Shown piece after piece: positions 21,746 through 33,110 of a stretch of 64,000 nucleotides of DNA. Below the pieces are notes generated by a model. The model was given only the letters and a program-made list of their open reading frames with translations, was not told the origin of the DNA and did not search any database. The translations under genes were made by a program, and so were the position numbers. Origin of the DNA: Meghimatium bilineatum. Its lineage: Eukaryota; Mollusca; Gastropoda; Stylommatophora; Philomycidae. Location of the stretch: the NCBI GenBank assembly GCA_034231615.1, contig CM067317.1:14762710-14826709 (forward strand), given 5' to 3'. The first letter of the stretch is position 1. Each line of letters opens with the position of its first letter.

Positions 21746-22110
21746 CATCATCAGAAAAATCTCGGCCATGCAAAACGCGTTCGAGAACAAACGTTAACAA
21801 CCAACATTCTTTCAAATCTATGAGTGCAAATAAGTCGGAAAATGTAAATAATAAAATAGGTCAACTTCAAACACAAAAATACACATAATATCGGATGATG
21901 CATAACAATCATATCATGTGTGTGATAATCGAGTTATCAATATGTAAATCAATTGTAATATATCTGTTATTAACACAGAGTATTACTATGAAGAATGAAT
22001 TCTAGAGGTGAGTGAAATCAAGTCAACCGTAACTGGCTTATTTTTATCTTAACTTAAAAAATGATGTCGGTATTATGTTAGTTGCAAATAGTCCGCGTGA
22101 TAAAAATGTC
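21746..22110. other. No recognisable feature
   Basis: AT-rich flank of the minisatellite; no motif recognised. Confidence 0.4.
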
Positions 22111-22111
22111 C

Positions 22112-22860
22112 TCACCTGACGTCATAGAATATTGTTTTTGTTGTTGTCGATATCCAAATGCTGATGAGCAATATTACTCTTGTCAGCACAATGTCATTGT
22201 TAAAAAAGTGAAGGTCTTCTGAAGTTGACTGTGATCCATACGGTAAGTTAGTGACTGTTAAGGGTGTCTGTGGAAGTGTTTTCTTGGCAGCTGAAAGATA
22301 AGGACAATAAATAAGGTGTTCAACTGTTTCAATGGGATGAGAGCAGTGTCTGAATGTGGGTAGTTGCTGGGGTTTGAAACGAGTCCGTTGATTAATCATC
22401 CTTGCATGTCCTGTTCCAAACTGAAGGAGATTAGATTGGTTTCTCCTGCAGAGTTTGTTTATGTCGTCATTGTCCTTTGGCCGTGTCATTTCACTAAATA
22501 CATCAGATCAGTCAGTCAATTTGTCATGTCCATCTGTTCAGTCAGATTTCTCTGGTATTGTTTCTGAGAATCTGTTTGACTGTTCTTCTTCTTCTTCTTC
22601 TTCCTGTCCTCATGTACCTTTTTGTGTTGAGGGGAGAGTGAGTGTACGGTATTTTGCCCTTCTATTTGCCTCTTCTGCTGTTATATTTCCCAGTGTCTCT
22701 AATACACTATCTACCCACCTTTTACGAGGGCTTTGACTGTTCTAATACTACAGTCATTGCTTTTGTTGCTTTGAAGTGCCTCTTTTGCAAGTCTGTACGC
22801 TACTTCGTTTCCTGCTACATTGCTATGGATCCATGCATTGATATACACTGATTCGATATA
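22112..22860 (-). mobile_element. RNase H-type LINE 3' part, antisense
   Basis: From 22850 leftward the minus strand reads INAWIHSNVAGNEVAYRLAK, the end of an RNase H domain (H, then the NE.A motif with V for the usual aspartate context). After frame changes it gives LETLGNITAEEANRRAKYRT. It ends with a 125-codon open stretch (22112-22489) containing LQFGTGHARMINQRTRF, FRHCSHPIETVEHLIYCPYL. That last part is the C..C...H....C knuckle found at the end of I/R1/jockey-type LINE proteins (first C replaced by R here). It is 5'-truncated. Confidence 0.85.
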
Positions 22861-22979
22861 CGAGACTGTGCGCTGTTCTTGCTATGTGGAGAATTTTCTT
22901 ATGAAGTATGGATTTTCTTATGAAGTATGTTAAAGTGCTTCCAAAACTGACACAAATGATTGTCAAATGGTTTTTGTTC

Positions 22980-23065
22980 CATGAGAGAAACTGGATAGCA
23001 CATTCTGTTCTCCGAATTATATCTTAATAGTCTTTAAGAATTTGGAAACGAACGTAGTAGCTTCA
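22980..23065 (+). mobile_element. SINE family A 3' end, decayed
   Basis: GCACATTCTGTTCTCCGAAT and GGAAACGAACGTAG match the family A 3' end. The hairpin is largely lost. Confidence 0.5.
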
Positions 23066-23154
23066 GATATATCATCTATAAATGTTTCATAGTTCCTTCA
23101 AAATGATAGGTATTGAATCTGTACATTTATGGGATGATAACTTGGAACAATGAA

Positions 23155-23275
23155 TTCAACTTTAGTTAGTTTATCATCAGAACACTATAATTGAACACAA
23201 GATAGTTAATTAATCATTAGATCATTATCATTGAAAATAGGTTAATTAGTTAGTAAATCATCAAATCACTGTCGC
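23155..23275. repeat. About 55-bp repeat, two to three copies
   Basis: Units share AGTTAGT/AGTTAAT, ATCATCAGA/ATCATTAGA and ATTGAA. Confidence 0.5.
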
Positions 23276-23500
23276 AACAATGTGTAATAAATACAGCGGC
23301 AGAACTGCCGGGCTGTCATGTCCGAAAAGCTCAGGACAGTTAAAATAGAGACAAAGTCTCCAGAGAGTCTTGTAAGTAAAATATGAATGTAGTACAGTCA
23401 GAGGGGGGGGGGGGCTCCTTGTTCAAGCAGTAATGAAAAATCTGAATACGAAAGGCATTACTTAACTCAAAGGGTTCAAATTGCTCAAAGGTTGTAGAGG
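23276..23500. other. Unassigned, with a G run
   Basis: A 13-base G tract lies at about 23402-23414. Nothing else was recognised. Confidence 0.4.
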
Positions 23501-23509
23501 ATTGACTTC

Positions 23510-23696
23510 ACTGTACTCGGTTTCCCATATGTATTCCGTCACTCTCAACGAAGCAACATACCGCATGCCGAGAGTACCACTCACAGCACATAACTCCGTA
23601 GCTTCAAGTGATAATCTACGGGGATCTCCGAAAAAATCTACTTTGTAAACAAGACGACACGAGTCGGATTCGAACTCATGACCTCATGTGTTTATG
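23510..23696 (-). mobile_element. tRNA-like SINE family E, antisense
   Basis: GTCGGATTCGAACTCATGAC near 23660 is a reversed B box. The body to its left (CACTCTCAACGAAGCAACAT, ACTCCGTAGCTTCAAGTGAT) matches 61870-62010. Confidence 0.65.
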
Positions 23697-23744
23697 CTAC
23701 AGGATAAGTTTCGGGACGCATATCCTACAGAAAATATATTCTAT

Positions 23745-24562
23745 AACGACAATACGTAGAACAAAATGCTCATTAGTAATGTAGAATACCATTCTCATTA
23801 GCAACGTAGAACAAATTTTTGATAAGCAATGTAGAACAAAATTCTCATAAGCAATGTAGAACAAAATTCTCATAAGCAATGTAGAACAAAATTCTCATAA
23901 GCAATGTAGAACAAAATTCTCATAAGCAATGTAGAACAAAATTCTCATAAGCAATGTAGAACAAAATTCTCATAAGCAATGTAGAACAAAATTCTCATAA
24001 GCAATGTAGAACAAAATTCTCATAAGCAATGTAGAACGAAATTCTCATAAGCAATGTAGAACAAAATTCTCATAAGCAATGTAGAACAAAATTCTCATAA
24101 GCAATGTAGAACAAAATTCTCATAAGCAATGTAGAACAAAATTCTCATAAGCAATGTAGAACAAAATTCTCATAAGCAATGTAGAACAAAATTCTCATAA
24201 GCAATGTAGAACAAAATTCTCATAAGCAATGTAGAACAAAATTCTCATAAGCAATGTAGAACAAAATTCTCATAAGCAATGTAGAACAAAATTCTCATAA
24301 GCAATGTAGAACAAAATTCTCATAAGCAATGTAGAACAAAATTCTCATAAGCAATGTAGAACAAAATTCTCATAAGCAATGTAGAACAAAATTCTCATAA
24401 GCAATGTAGAACAAAATTCTCATAAGCAATGTAGAACAAAATTCTCATAAGCAATGTAGAACAAAATTCTCATAAGCAATGTAGAACAAAATTCTCATAA
24501 GCAATGTAGAACAAAATTCTCATAAGCAATGTAGAACAACATTCTCATTAACAACGTAGAAC
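23745..24562. repeat. 25-bp satellite, about 33 units
   Basis: The unit contains ATTCTCATAAGCAATGTAGA plus ACAAA. The central units are essentially identical. The first four and last two units are diverged (CATTAGCAACGTAGAAC). Confidence 0.97.
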
Positions 24563-24569
24563 TGGTCCA

Positions 24570-25075
24570 TCCAACCATCTCCATCCCACCCAACTCATTT
24601 ACAAACTCAGTTCAGACAATTAGACAAGACAAAAGAAATACAAAACGTATTTAAAATTAAAAGAAGAAATAGATAATTATGATAATAAATAAACGCTGGC
24701 GAGAGCAATTTTTTGCTGGAAAGAATATGCCCGCGCCTTAAAGCGATGCCACATGACATGGAATCTCTCCTTATATGGCCATGCCGTGAAGATTTGCAGT
24801 GAGCATGCTAGACAAACGGCAAAACTGGCTGGGTCAGAAAAAAGTAGGCGAACCACATATTGCCTGTTGCAGTGATGTTAGGGTTTCATGTCACGGAGAC
24901 ATGCGCAAGTGAGGTCAGACACACAAACAAACACACAGAAACACGGGCTGATATCAGACAAACAGGAACTTTTATAACACGGGCAGGCTGATTCTTGATA
25001 TTTCATTGTGCGTGTGATATGTTATGAAATAAGCATTTCTGCACAATGCAATTTTACTATTTCATCCCACACTCT
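24570..25075. other. No recognisable feature
   Basis: Mixed sequence with no repeat or coding motif that I can support. Confidence 0.4.
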
Positions 25076-25079
25076 ATCT

Positions 25080-25117
25080 TTATCATTATTCTCTCTCTCT
25101 CTGCCTCTCTCTCTCTC

Positions 25118-25159
<42 letters not shown>

Positions 25160-25160
25160 A
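25080..25160. repeat. CT microsatellite
   Basis: A CT-dinucleotide run with a few interruptions. Confidence 0.95.
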
Positions 25161-25264
25161 CACAAATATACACGCACACAACACTCTTTTATTATGTTTT
25201 ATTTTTGAGAATCTTTATATTAGTTTAAAATGGCGCATCTTCGTATTAGTTAAGCATCAGCTCC

Positions 25265-25922
25265 ACAGCAAAAAGTGGCTAGTTTATGCGAGTAGATCGC
25301 ATACTAACCAAAGCTATCATCATATGCCTTGCTGTAAAACAGCGAAAAGTGGCCAGTTTATGCGAGTAGATCGCATACTAACCAAAGCTATCATCATATG
25401 CCTTGCTGTAAAACAGCGAAAAGTGGCTAGTTTATGCGAGTAGATCGCATACTAACCAAAGCTATCATCATATGCCTTGCTGTAAAACAGCGAAAAGTGG
25501 CCAGTTTATGCGAGTAGATCGCATACTAACCAAAGCTATCATCATATGCCTTGCTGTAAAACAGCGAAAAGTGGCTAGTTTATGCGAGTAGATCGCATAC
25601 TTACCACAGCTATCATCATATGCCTTGCTGTAAAACAGCGAAAAGTGGCTAGTTTATGCGAGTAGATCGCATACTAACCAAAGCTATCATCATATGCCTT
25701 GCTGTAAAACAGCGAAAAGTGGCTAGTTTATGCGAGTAGATCGCATACTTACCAAAGCTATCATCATATGCCTTGCTGTAAAACAGCGAAAAGTGGCTAG
25801 TTTATGCAAGTAGTTCGCATACTAACCAAAGCTATCATCATATGCCTTGCTGTAAAACAGCGAAAAGTGGCTAGTTTACGCGGGTAGATCGCATACTTAC
25901 CAAAGCTATCATCCTATACAAA
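25265..25922. repeat. 74-bp satellite, about 9 units
   Basis: The period is 74 bp (25342, 25416 and on). Each unit has GCGAAAAGTGGCTAGTTTAT and GCGAGTAGATCGCATAC, where TGCGA and TCGCA can pair across GTAGA. The first four units alternate between GGCTAG and GGCCAG, a dimer pattern that later units lose. Confidence 0.97.
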
Positions 25923-25959
25923 GCTGTATAATTAATGACCTTTATATGTCTGAAAATTG

Positions 25960-26002
25960 TATGTCATCCATCTACGAACTCAAAGACAAGGACATAACCG
26001 TG
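25960..26002 (+). mobile_element. 3' tip of the zinc-finger LINE
   Basis: CATCCATCTACGAACTC and AAGACAAGGACATAACC match 53781-53817, the last codons of the zinc-finger LINE. Only this tip is present. Confidence 0.5.
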
Positions 26003-26064
26003 TCTTTCGTTGATGACACTTATGTGCACATATAGAAATTACATTCTAAGTTAACGTCAATTGA

Positions 26065-26150
26065 CGTTTACAGTGATTGTCGCAGGTCACTTTGTGGCGA
26101 AGTCCAACGACAATCACGGGAGAAGATCTCAAATGTAACATTACAAAAAT
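26065..26150. repeat. Small hairpin and half of a palindromic repeat
   Basis: CAGTGATTGTCG (26071-26082) pairs with CGACAATCAC (about 26108-26117). The right side continues as GGGAGAAGATCTCAAATGT, similar to an arm of the palindrome at 14539-14636. Confidence 0.5.
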
Positions 26151-26254
26151 GAATTCCACTAAGTTCACAGGACTGTAACATAACAACTATATACACGGAT
26201 AATAACAACAGAGTTGTTTGAAGTTTGTAACAAATGGTTATCATCACTTGTGGT

Positions 26255-27394
26255 GGTTAGTTAGTTAATTAGTTAGTTAGTCGTCGGATCATCATCACTG
26301 CAAACTGGACACATCCATAGTTGCTCCGATCTCTCCTTGAGTGTATCCGCCATCACACTTCTGCTGACAGTACCGGTCCTATGCTGGTTGACCATCATTC
26401 TTCTGCGCCCTCCAAAATGTTCACCTCTAGCAACACCGCATTTCAATCCCTGATCTTTAATCCTAGCCATTGAAAAGGAATCATCATCCACATTAGTCTC
26501 ACTCTCGCGTGTTATATCTCTTAAGGAATTCAAAACGTCAGCGCGATCCATTGCCCCATCGCCCTGTGCCACAATCGCGCACGATGACAGTTGATCCGCT
26601 CTTTCATTGTCTCGAACGCCCACATGTCCCGGCACGAAAATAAATGTAACCACTTTCAAGCTCGCCTTTCTCAAGGCCTCAATCCACTGTTCGCGAACGA
26701 GACCCACTTGTACCTTCTTAATCATACTCATAGAGTCACTCAAGATGCAGACCTGCGTTACCTTCTGTGTGCGTAGCCACTCAAATGCCTTGGTCACCGC
26801 CATAGTCTCCATGGTCATACTACTCGTAGTGACCACAAAGGCACCATTCTCCTCATTGATCGTTTTACCTGCGCACTGAGCTGTAAAGGCCCAAGCACTG
26901 CGAACATGCCTAATTACAGATCCATCAGTGTATATAATCACATCCCCCTCTTTGGTATTCTCACTGATTAAAGCCTGCACTTCTTTCACCATAGCTGTGG
27001 GACACCATTCTCTGCATTCCCTGCTAAGTGATATTACTACTCTCAAACAAGTTTCGAAATCTGTGGGTAGACCTATCCATTCCGCACCTGGTGCCACATC
27101 CTGTAATCTGCACACGCTTTGTATGACATCCTCAGTACGTCCCATCCACGACCTTCCTCTCTTGAGTCTGCTGCCTTTAACTTTCTGTATTTCGGAATGC
27201 AACGGGTGTTCCTTATCTGCATGTATTTGAAGGTACGCCCGTGCACGGCAATGCTGTAATCTATGCTCAGCTGTTGGGCAGTCAAGTAGGTATCGCATAG
27301 CTCTTGTCGATCTGTCTCTTGTGCATCCCAGAATGATACGCATTGCTGCATTCTGGACTCTACTTGTTATGGAAGAACAACAAACATTTTAGAA
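26255..27394 (-). mobile_element. RNase H-type LINE, 5'-truncated
   Basis: The element encloses the open reading frame 26273-27343 and extends upstream in frame to a stop near 27392, with ITSRVQNAAMRI before the first methionine. The 3' end on the minus strand runs into ACTAACTAACTAATTAACTA, a simple tail typical of this LINE group. I did not identify a target-site duplication. Confidence 0.85.
26273..27343 (-). CDS. LINE ORF2 C-terminal part with RNase H domain
   Basis: This is the longest non-repetitive open frame in the window (356 codons). In a complete element it would be the end of the polyprotein that copies and inserts the LINE. Residues 1-60 resemble the linker after RT (RIILGCTRDRSTRAMRYLL). 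RNase H spans about 134-255: IIYTDGS (D140), METMAV (E179), ILSDSMSMIKK (D203), VPGHVGV (H240) and NERAD (D250), so all expected catalytic residues are present. RNase H would remove RNA from the RNA-DNA hybrid. A CPVC pair lies near 345-348, and the frame stops in the tail repeat. The first methionine is internal to the original protein. No RT or endonuclease is present, so it cannot act alone. Best guess is the I group; the clade is inferred from domain order only. Confidence 0.88.
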   Translation of the reverse strand: MRIILGCTRDRSTRAMRYLLDCPTAEHRLQHCRARAYLQIHADKEHPLHSEIQKVKGSRLKRGRSWMGRTEDVIQSVCRLQDVAPGAEWIGLPTDFETCLRVVISLSRECREWCPTAMVKEVQALISENTKEGDVIIYTDGSVIRHVRSAWAFTAQCAGKTINEENGAFVVTTSSMTMETMAVTKAFEWLRTQKVTQVCILSDSMSMIKKVQVGLVREQWIEALRKASLKVVTFIFVPGHVGVRDNERADQLSSCAIVAQGDGAMDRADVLNSLRDITRESETNVDDDSFSMARIKDQGLKCGVARGEHFGGRRRMMVNQHRTGTVSRSVMADTLKERSEQLWMCPVCSDDDPTTN

Positions 27395-28735
27395 TACTGT
27401 CAAGTATTACAATACACACTTCGTCAAGGGACATCACTTACGAGTCAACATGCAAGTTGACATCTTTACCAGTCGGTAGTGTGATGTCTATCATTGTATC
27501 CTTGCATTGTTTCAAATATTATATTTTCTTGTTTTATCCACATCTCGTTTTATCTACACATCTTATTGTATATACTCATTTTATCTACAAATCTTATTGT
27601 ATATACTCGTTTAATCTGCCCGCTTTATCTACTCTTCTTGATGTATCAACAAATAGCTGTCCATCGTAGACTATGGGGACAACAATTTTAAACTTGTGTT
27701 GTCTGCTTCTCTCTGGGGATATTGAAAAGTTCAGTACTATCCCTTGCCATATTTGAAACATATCTGGTTTGGGTATCTGTGTGCTTTTTATTCTGTCTTT
27801 TCAGGCAGCATGTTTGATAGGGCATGAGGGCGTTATGAGGGGGTAAAATATAGTCAGTGACTATGTGGGCAGTGTAGCTCTCTCACATATATCCAGGTGA
27901 TAACATAAGTATGAAACAAGGATGTAATTCCAGCGTTCACATGTATTTCGTAACTTTATTGTATATATTCATTCAAATACAAAAAGGCATAATATCAACT
28001 CTCAACGAAAATATGACTTATCCAATATTCTGGAATCTTCTCTCAACAAACTTCTGGAATCTACTCTGTATTTTCAGAGTCTCGTGGACACGACTGTCCG
28101 GCGCAAGGGCCCAGCTCTGACTGCCTTCTCGTTCAAAACCCAACTGTGCATTCCTTCTCACTCTTTCAACCCATCTCCCCCCCCCCTTTCATTCAAAATC
28201 AGTCACACTATTTATCTACATACGCATTTAAATGCGTCTCTAGTCTAGCGATCTCTTCTGTCTTTGTATTACTGGACGGCCTTCAGGTGACCGCGGGACA
28301 CAATTCCGCGTGTCCGCCTTTTGTGTGTCTTGTTGCCATTAAACCATTTTCGGCTGACGGTTCAGGATTCATTATTTGATATAAATCTCTGTTAACTGAT
28401 ACCCTGTATTTCATGTGGTGGCTAGCGATGGTTCTAAAACTAGTTGGGCCCGTGGTACACGGCCACACATGTTTGTCACTGTGTCTCTGAGATTGTGTGT
28501 TTCCCAGCATTGCATGAACCCTTGTCGTGTTGTTGCAATTAACGATTCTGAGCGACCGACTCCCAGGATGTGACTCCGATGTTGACTCTCTTTATAGATA
28601 ACTTTGAGAGAGTTATAAAAGCGTTTCTTCTGTCTATCGCCCAGACGTATCCCTTAAAAAAACTCTCCATACAGCAAATGTTTTGAGATGCTTAAGTCAG
28701 ACATGCGCACAATATAACCAGCTTATCTCAGCTGG
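27395..28735. other. Unassigned 1.3 kb
   Basis: Short local repeats (TTATTGTATATACTC at about 27561 and 27595) and a C run at 28175-28184 are visible. No RT motif, SINE head or convincing reading frame was recognised. Confidence 0.4.
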
Positions 28736-28744
28736 ATCTTCTTC

Positions 28745-29012
28745 AGCATTGTATGAATATTTGGCATGTTGGCTCTAGTGAAAACTTCAGTATTGTCTGA
28801 TCATTTGGCATATTGGCTCTAGTGAAAACTTCAGTATTGTATGAATATTTGGCATGTTGGCTCTAGTGAAAACTTCAGTATTGTCTGATCATTTGGCATA
28901 TTGGCTCTAGTGAAAACTTCAGTATTGTCTGATCATTTGGCATGTTGGCTCTAGTGAAGACATCAGTATTGTCTGAACATTTGGCCTGTTGGCTCTAGTG
29001 GGTACTTCGGTA
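28745..29012. repeat. 44-bp satellite arranged as 88-bp dimers
   Basis: Six units contain TTGGCTCTAGTGAAAACTTC. Units alternate GTATGAATATTTGGCATG and GTCTGATCATTTGGCATA before drifting at the right end. Confidence 0.92.
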
Positions 29013-29305
29013 CGAAATACATTATGTTGTCAGTTAATCCTCAGAAGTGTGTGAATACAGCATTTGTTGAAGTGATTTAATACGGTGATTTGTCTGATTC
29101 ACACTGTTCAGGTCTCAATACGTGTTTGAGATGTAAGTGTGTGCAATGGTGAGATAGACTTTTAATATTATGCAGCGACTAATGCAATTCCGATTCCACA
29201 CATTGTCGCTGAGTCTGACAAATGCAACAGTAGCATTATAGATTTTGCTGTTGTGTTGAGTTCGGCATTAACTTCCTAGGCTCTAGAGAGATTACCGAGA
29301 TAAAG
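29013..29305. other. No recognisable feature
   Basis: Spacer between two satellites. Confidence 0.35.
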
Positions 29306-29308
29306 TTT

Positions 29309-30004
29309 ATATATCTTACTTCTGATCCTTGTCTTTTTCATGTACACATCGTGTCTATATCTTACTTCTGATCCTTGTCTTTTTCATGTACACATCGTGT
29401 CTATATCTTACTTCTGATCCTTGTCTTTTTCATGTACACATCGTGTCTATATCTTACTTCTGATCCTTGTCTTTTTCATGTACACATCGTGTCTATATCT
29501 TACTTCTGATCCTTGTCTTTTTCATGTACACATCGTGTCTATATCTTACTTCTGATCCTTGTCTTTTTCATGTACACATCGTGTCTATATCTTACTTCTG
29601 ATCCTTGTCTATTTCATGTACACATCGTGTCTATATCTTACTTCTGATCCTTGTCTATTCCATGTACACATCGTGTCTATATCTTACTTCTGATCCTTGT
29701 CTTTTTCATGTACACATCGTGTCTATATCTTACTTCTGATCCTTGTCTTTTTCATGTACACATCGTGTCTATATCTTACTTCTGATCCTTGTCTTTTTCA
29801 TGTACACATCGTGTCTATATCTTACTTCTGATCCTTGTCTTTTTCATGTACACATCGTGTCTATATCTTACTTCTGATCCTTGTCTATTTCATGTACACA
29901 TCGTGTCTATATCTTACTTCTGATCCTTGTCTATTTCATGTACACATCGTGTCTATATCTTACTTCTGATCCTTCTCTATTTCACATTCACATCGTGTCT
30001 ATAC
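29309..30004. repeat. 46-bp satellite, about 15 units
   Basis: The unit contains ATATCTTACTTCTGATCCTT and CATGTACACATCGTGTC. The period is 46 bp. Units differ mainly by CTTTTTC versus CTATTTC. Confidence 0.97.
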
Positions 30005-30290
30005 AAATATGCGTTTTTTTTTCTGTTCCAAGCGATTTGGAACTGGCGCCACTTTATGTAAATCGTTTGCTTCCTCGCTTCTTGTCTGTCTACTCCCTAT
30101 CCTTCTATGTCCGAAGTTCTGTGAGATCTTCCAGCAGTATATCACCGAGGGAAATGAGTATTGATTATCTTTTCCAGGCCAAGGTGTGCCTGGAAAAATA
30201 TAATATTACTAGACAAAACAAACAATCATTAGAAATATGCATTGTCAATAAATTATATATATATTATATGTCTGATAAACATATCTAAAT
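30005..30290. other. No recognisable feature
   Basis: Flank of the 46-bp array. No motif recognised. Confidence 0.35.
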
Positions 30291-30292
30291 AT

Positions 30293-30368
30293 CACGCTCG
30301 TAGATAGTGAGGTTGGGTGTTCGAAACCCCTTCCTTAGCAGATCTGAACATGATTTTTAGTACTAGGA
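30293..30368 (+). mobile_element. tRNA-like repeat hosting a SINE insertion
   Basis: GGTGTTCGAAACCCC near 30316 is B-box-like. The following segment GATCTGAACATGATTTTTAG plus TACTA recurs as ATCTGAACATTACTTTTAG plus TACTA at about 47084-47108, where it is not interrupted. Confidence 0.55.
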
Positions 30369-30622
30369 GCAAAGAATAGAAACACTATTTACCTTCCATG
30401 CATGTCGTAAGAGGCGACTAAGGAGGTTATGGGATGGAGTTGGCTGCCCTATCCCATATAGGGCCAGTGACACAAAGCCATGCTGAAGTCGGATGTGTCA
30501 GGACGAAAGGCGCATATATCGCAGTAATGCTGTAAACCATGACACAACGCAGTCCGTTCTCCGGACTACATCCTGCTGATCTGCAGCAGTTTGAGAACGA
30601 ACGCAGAAGAAGAAGAAGAAGA
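30369..30622 (+). mobile_element. SINE family A, 5'-truncated, recent
   Basis: It begins GCAAAGAATAGAAACACTAT and includes CATGTCGTAAGAGGCGACTA. The 3' stem is CGTTCTC (30555-30561) with GAGAACG (30593-30599) and an inner CTGC/GCAG, followed by GAAGAAGAAGAA. AGTACTAGGA is duplicated exactly at 30359-30368 and 30623-30632. About 35 bp of the 5' end present at 15780 are missing. Confidence 0.93.
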
Positions 30623-30639
30623 AGTACTAGGAACTTAAG

Positions 30640-32340
30640 CAAAAGGTCGGTAAAAACCCGATCACTTATTGATTGGTCACTAGAAGTTCTTCAAATTTCC
30701 CGTTAAATAGTGATGAATCAAATGAAATGAAAAAACCCTTAAGTCGTCAGGGTCGTAGGGGTACCACATTAGATGCTGCAACAGACAGAGTCCTCCCAAG
30801 ATTCCAATCTTCAGCGATGCGAACTAGCGAGGAAAAATCTCGACCTGTCAGTTGCTTGATTTTGTTTGACCATGTCTTTATTTACCCTCCTCTGCTTCTT
30901 CCCCCGCCTCATTCGACAATTCCGTTTACTATTGTTGTTAACAAGGCATGTCTAAACCATGCTAGTATTCGTCCAAATAGTGATATTTACATACGAAAAC
31001 CGGTAACTTGCCAATTATTTACATTTTTGAGGGAAAACCCCTTCCTTATAAGATAATTAAAAATACGACCCTGCTAAACATACACATTTATACTCGTATA
31101 TATGAAAGCATATTCTCTTCAGGGTGTGGGCATGAATCCTGCATCATTTACTTTAGTAGTTTTCTGGACAATATTTGCGTTTAGTAGATTTCCCTTCCTT
31201 TATGAACGTTTAGGATTATATATTGTGTTCAACTTTACTGCTGTTTGATTTTTGTGTTTGGTAACATAGATGCTTAAGTACATTCAATTTACATACTTAT
31301 GTTCATTTCAGTTCTTTTAATGTCTGGGGTTAAGACCTTGTGGTCGAAGCATAGCTTTTTGTGTGTATATGTTTGTACAACTGAATTGTGAAAGTTGTTA
31401 TAAAATAATGTATTTTCCCATTTACAATTTATGGTAGACAGCTTTACTAGTCTTTCCTTCACTTCAAACATAGGGGACCAGGAGGCGGGAATTTAGATTG
31501 CAAGTCAAATGATGGGTGACAAAGAAGTGGCAGTCACTATGAATTGGTAACAGTTGCGAAAAATAAGGGAAATGTATTTGATTTGTTACTGTCAGCGTTG
31601 GATATAAAGATAACACGTGATCCTATCTGATTTAAATATAACATGAAATATATCCGTTTAAAAACCCAGCAAGTAGCAAAGCCGATACTCTCTGAGCGAA
31701 AGACAGATCAGTTTATGGACCTCTGTGGGTTCCCCTGCCAAGTATATTCAGCAGAAATATCATTTATTCAGCTCTATAAAGGCTATTAAAAATCCTTAGA
31801 GCAGATTTCCTTTCATACAACCGTATTTGATGTCCGGTGTCGTTGCACGTACTGAGATCTCCGTTACGATGTGGTCAAGTGGCTTTTGTTTATGAGGGTT
31901 GAGGGTTAAAATTCTGGTCGCGATTTCTGGATCATAAGTGCATGTTGTTCGAGTTGTTGGGAACTATTTATTGATATACGGAGTTCAATACCCTGAACGA
32001 TATTCTTGGTAGGAGAGCGATATACTGTTGAATTGGGCTGAAACCTGACTCTTGCCCATAGAAGATTCTGAGTAGAAACATATCAAGATTTCCTATGTGA
32101 GTGTTTAGATCACTGATGTGCTTTTTGTTGTAACTATGTACATACATATTATTTGCAATGCACAGTGGAGGGTAAAAGGATACGAGGCCGTCAAAGAACA
32201 TCCGCGTCTCTCATCAATCAATCGCGACTTTTAATCATCAATGAATGATTGGGTCATGATCTTTCTACACTCCTTTGAATGACTGAGGGTAGATATGTTT
32301 GGAAGCCTTTTTGTGCTAATGTCGCCTGCGTCACACCCGT
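30640..32340. other. Unassigned 1.7 kb
   Basis: A plus frame of 127 codons (30673-31056) has no recognisable similarity. No repeats or transposon motifs were identified. This is one of the least repetitive stretches of the window. Confidence 0.4.
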
Positions 32341-32361
32341 ATGGCCCAGATGAGGTATGGA

Positions 32362-32398
32362 TATTATTATTACTATTATTATTATTATTATTATTATG
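32362..32398. repeat. ATT microsatellite
   Basis: An ATT trinucleotide run with one substitution. Confidence 0.95.
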
Positions 32399-32399
32399 T

Positions 32400-32690
32400 A
32401 TGTACTTTGTGCTGCCTTCCAACATCGACCAATGAAATGCACCGAAATAATCTCAAGACATGACGTATCAACATAACGTTTTGCTTCTGCTCGCAGGTCT
32501 TCTAACACCGAGTGCCACGGCTGAGCTCACATGAGAAATTAGAATTCCATTAATTCAAACCTCTTCCAAGCCAATCAATACATTATATTATGAGCCCTGC
32601 TTTCACATGTTTGGCAAGGCCAAACATCTATCTCCTAGATGACGGTCATATGCAGGCCCGTGACATTGCACCTTTGTATTTTTTGTGACT
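32400..32690. other. No recognisable feature
   Basis: No gene or repeat recognised. Confidence 0.35.
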
Positions 32691-32694
32691 GACT

Positions 32695-32925
32695 CTAGGA
32701 GGTGGGTACAGCTAGATGTGCCATCACCGCAGATCATCAAATCCACAGATCTGTCCAAAAATTGATGAACATATTCGCCCAGAGGCCTAATCTGCACTCC
32801 TGACAAGACATGATCATACCGTTATACTATAAAAACTGAAATTCTTCTACTTTGGAGACTAAACATGCGTCTATGAATCCTTGGCTACACAACTAAGGAC
32901 TTGTGCTTCTGTCAGAACGTTTACG
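32695..32925 (+). repeat. Dispersed repeat family G, copy 2
   Basis: ATCTGCACTCCTGACAAG and GGAGACTAAACATGCG recur from 18235-18520. Element class unknown. Confidence 0.45.
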
Positions 32926-33110
32926 TGCTATTAAATCCTAAATTCTCAAAGAATTTTTCCAGAAAGAATTATTCCATCATCATCATCCTAGTATGGAACG
33001 CAGGTTCTGTTTTACTTCGTAAGTTAATAAATCCAATACATTATTTGTGTAAATAATGCTCCTACTGATAATCATACATTTTTTGTTGTTGCAGGCTTGA
33101 AATACTTATA

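Noticed and set aside
19771-21888. 705-codon open frame of Asn-Ile-Ser repeats
   Set aside because: Explained by the ATC composition of the array, which lacks stops in several frames. It ends in unique sequence with no domain.
23745-24562. CRISPR-like regular array
   Set aside because: Units are contiguous with no variable spacers, and the setting is eukaryotic. The 44-, 46- and 50-bp arrays were rejected for the same reason.
26255-26285. TTAGTTAGTTAG run as telomeric repeat
   Set aside because: It is short and sits exactly at the 3' end of a LINE, so it is that element's tail.
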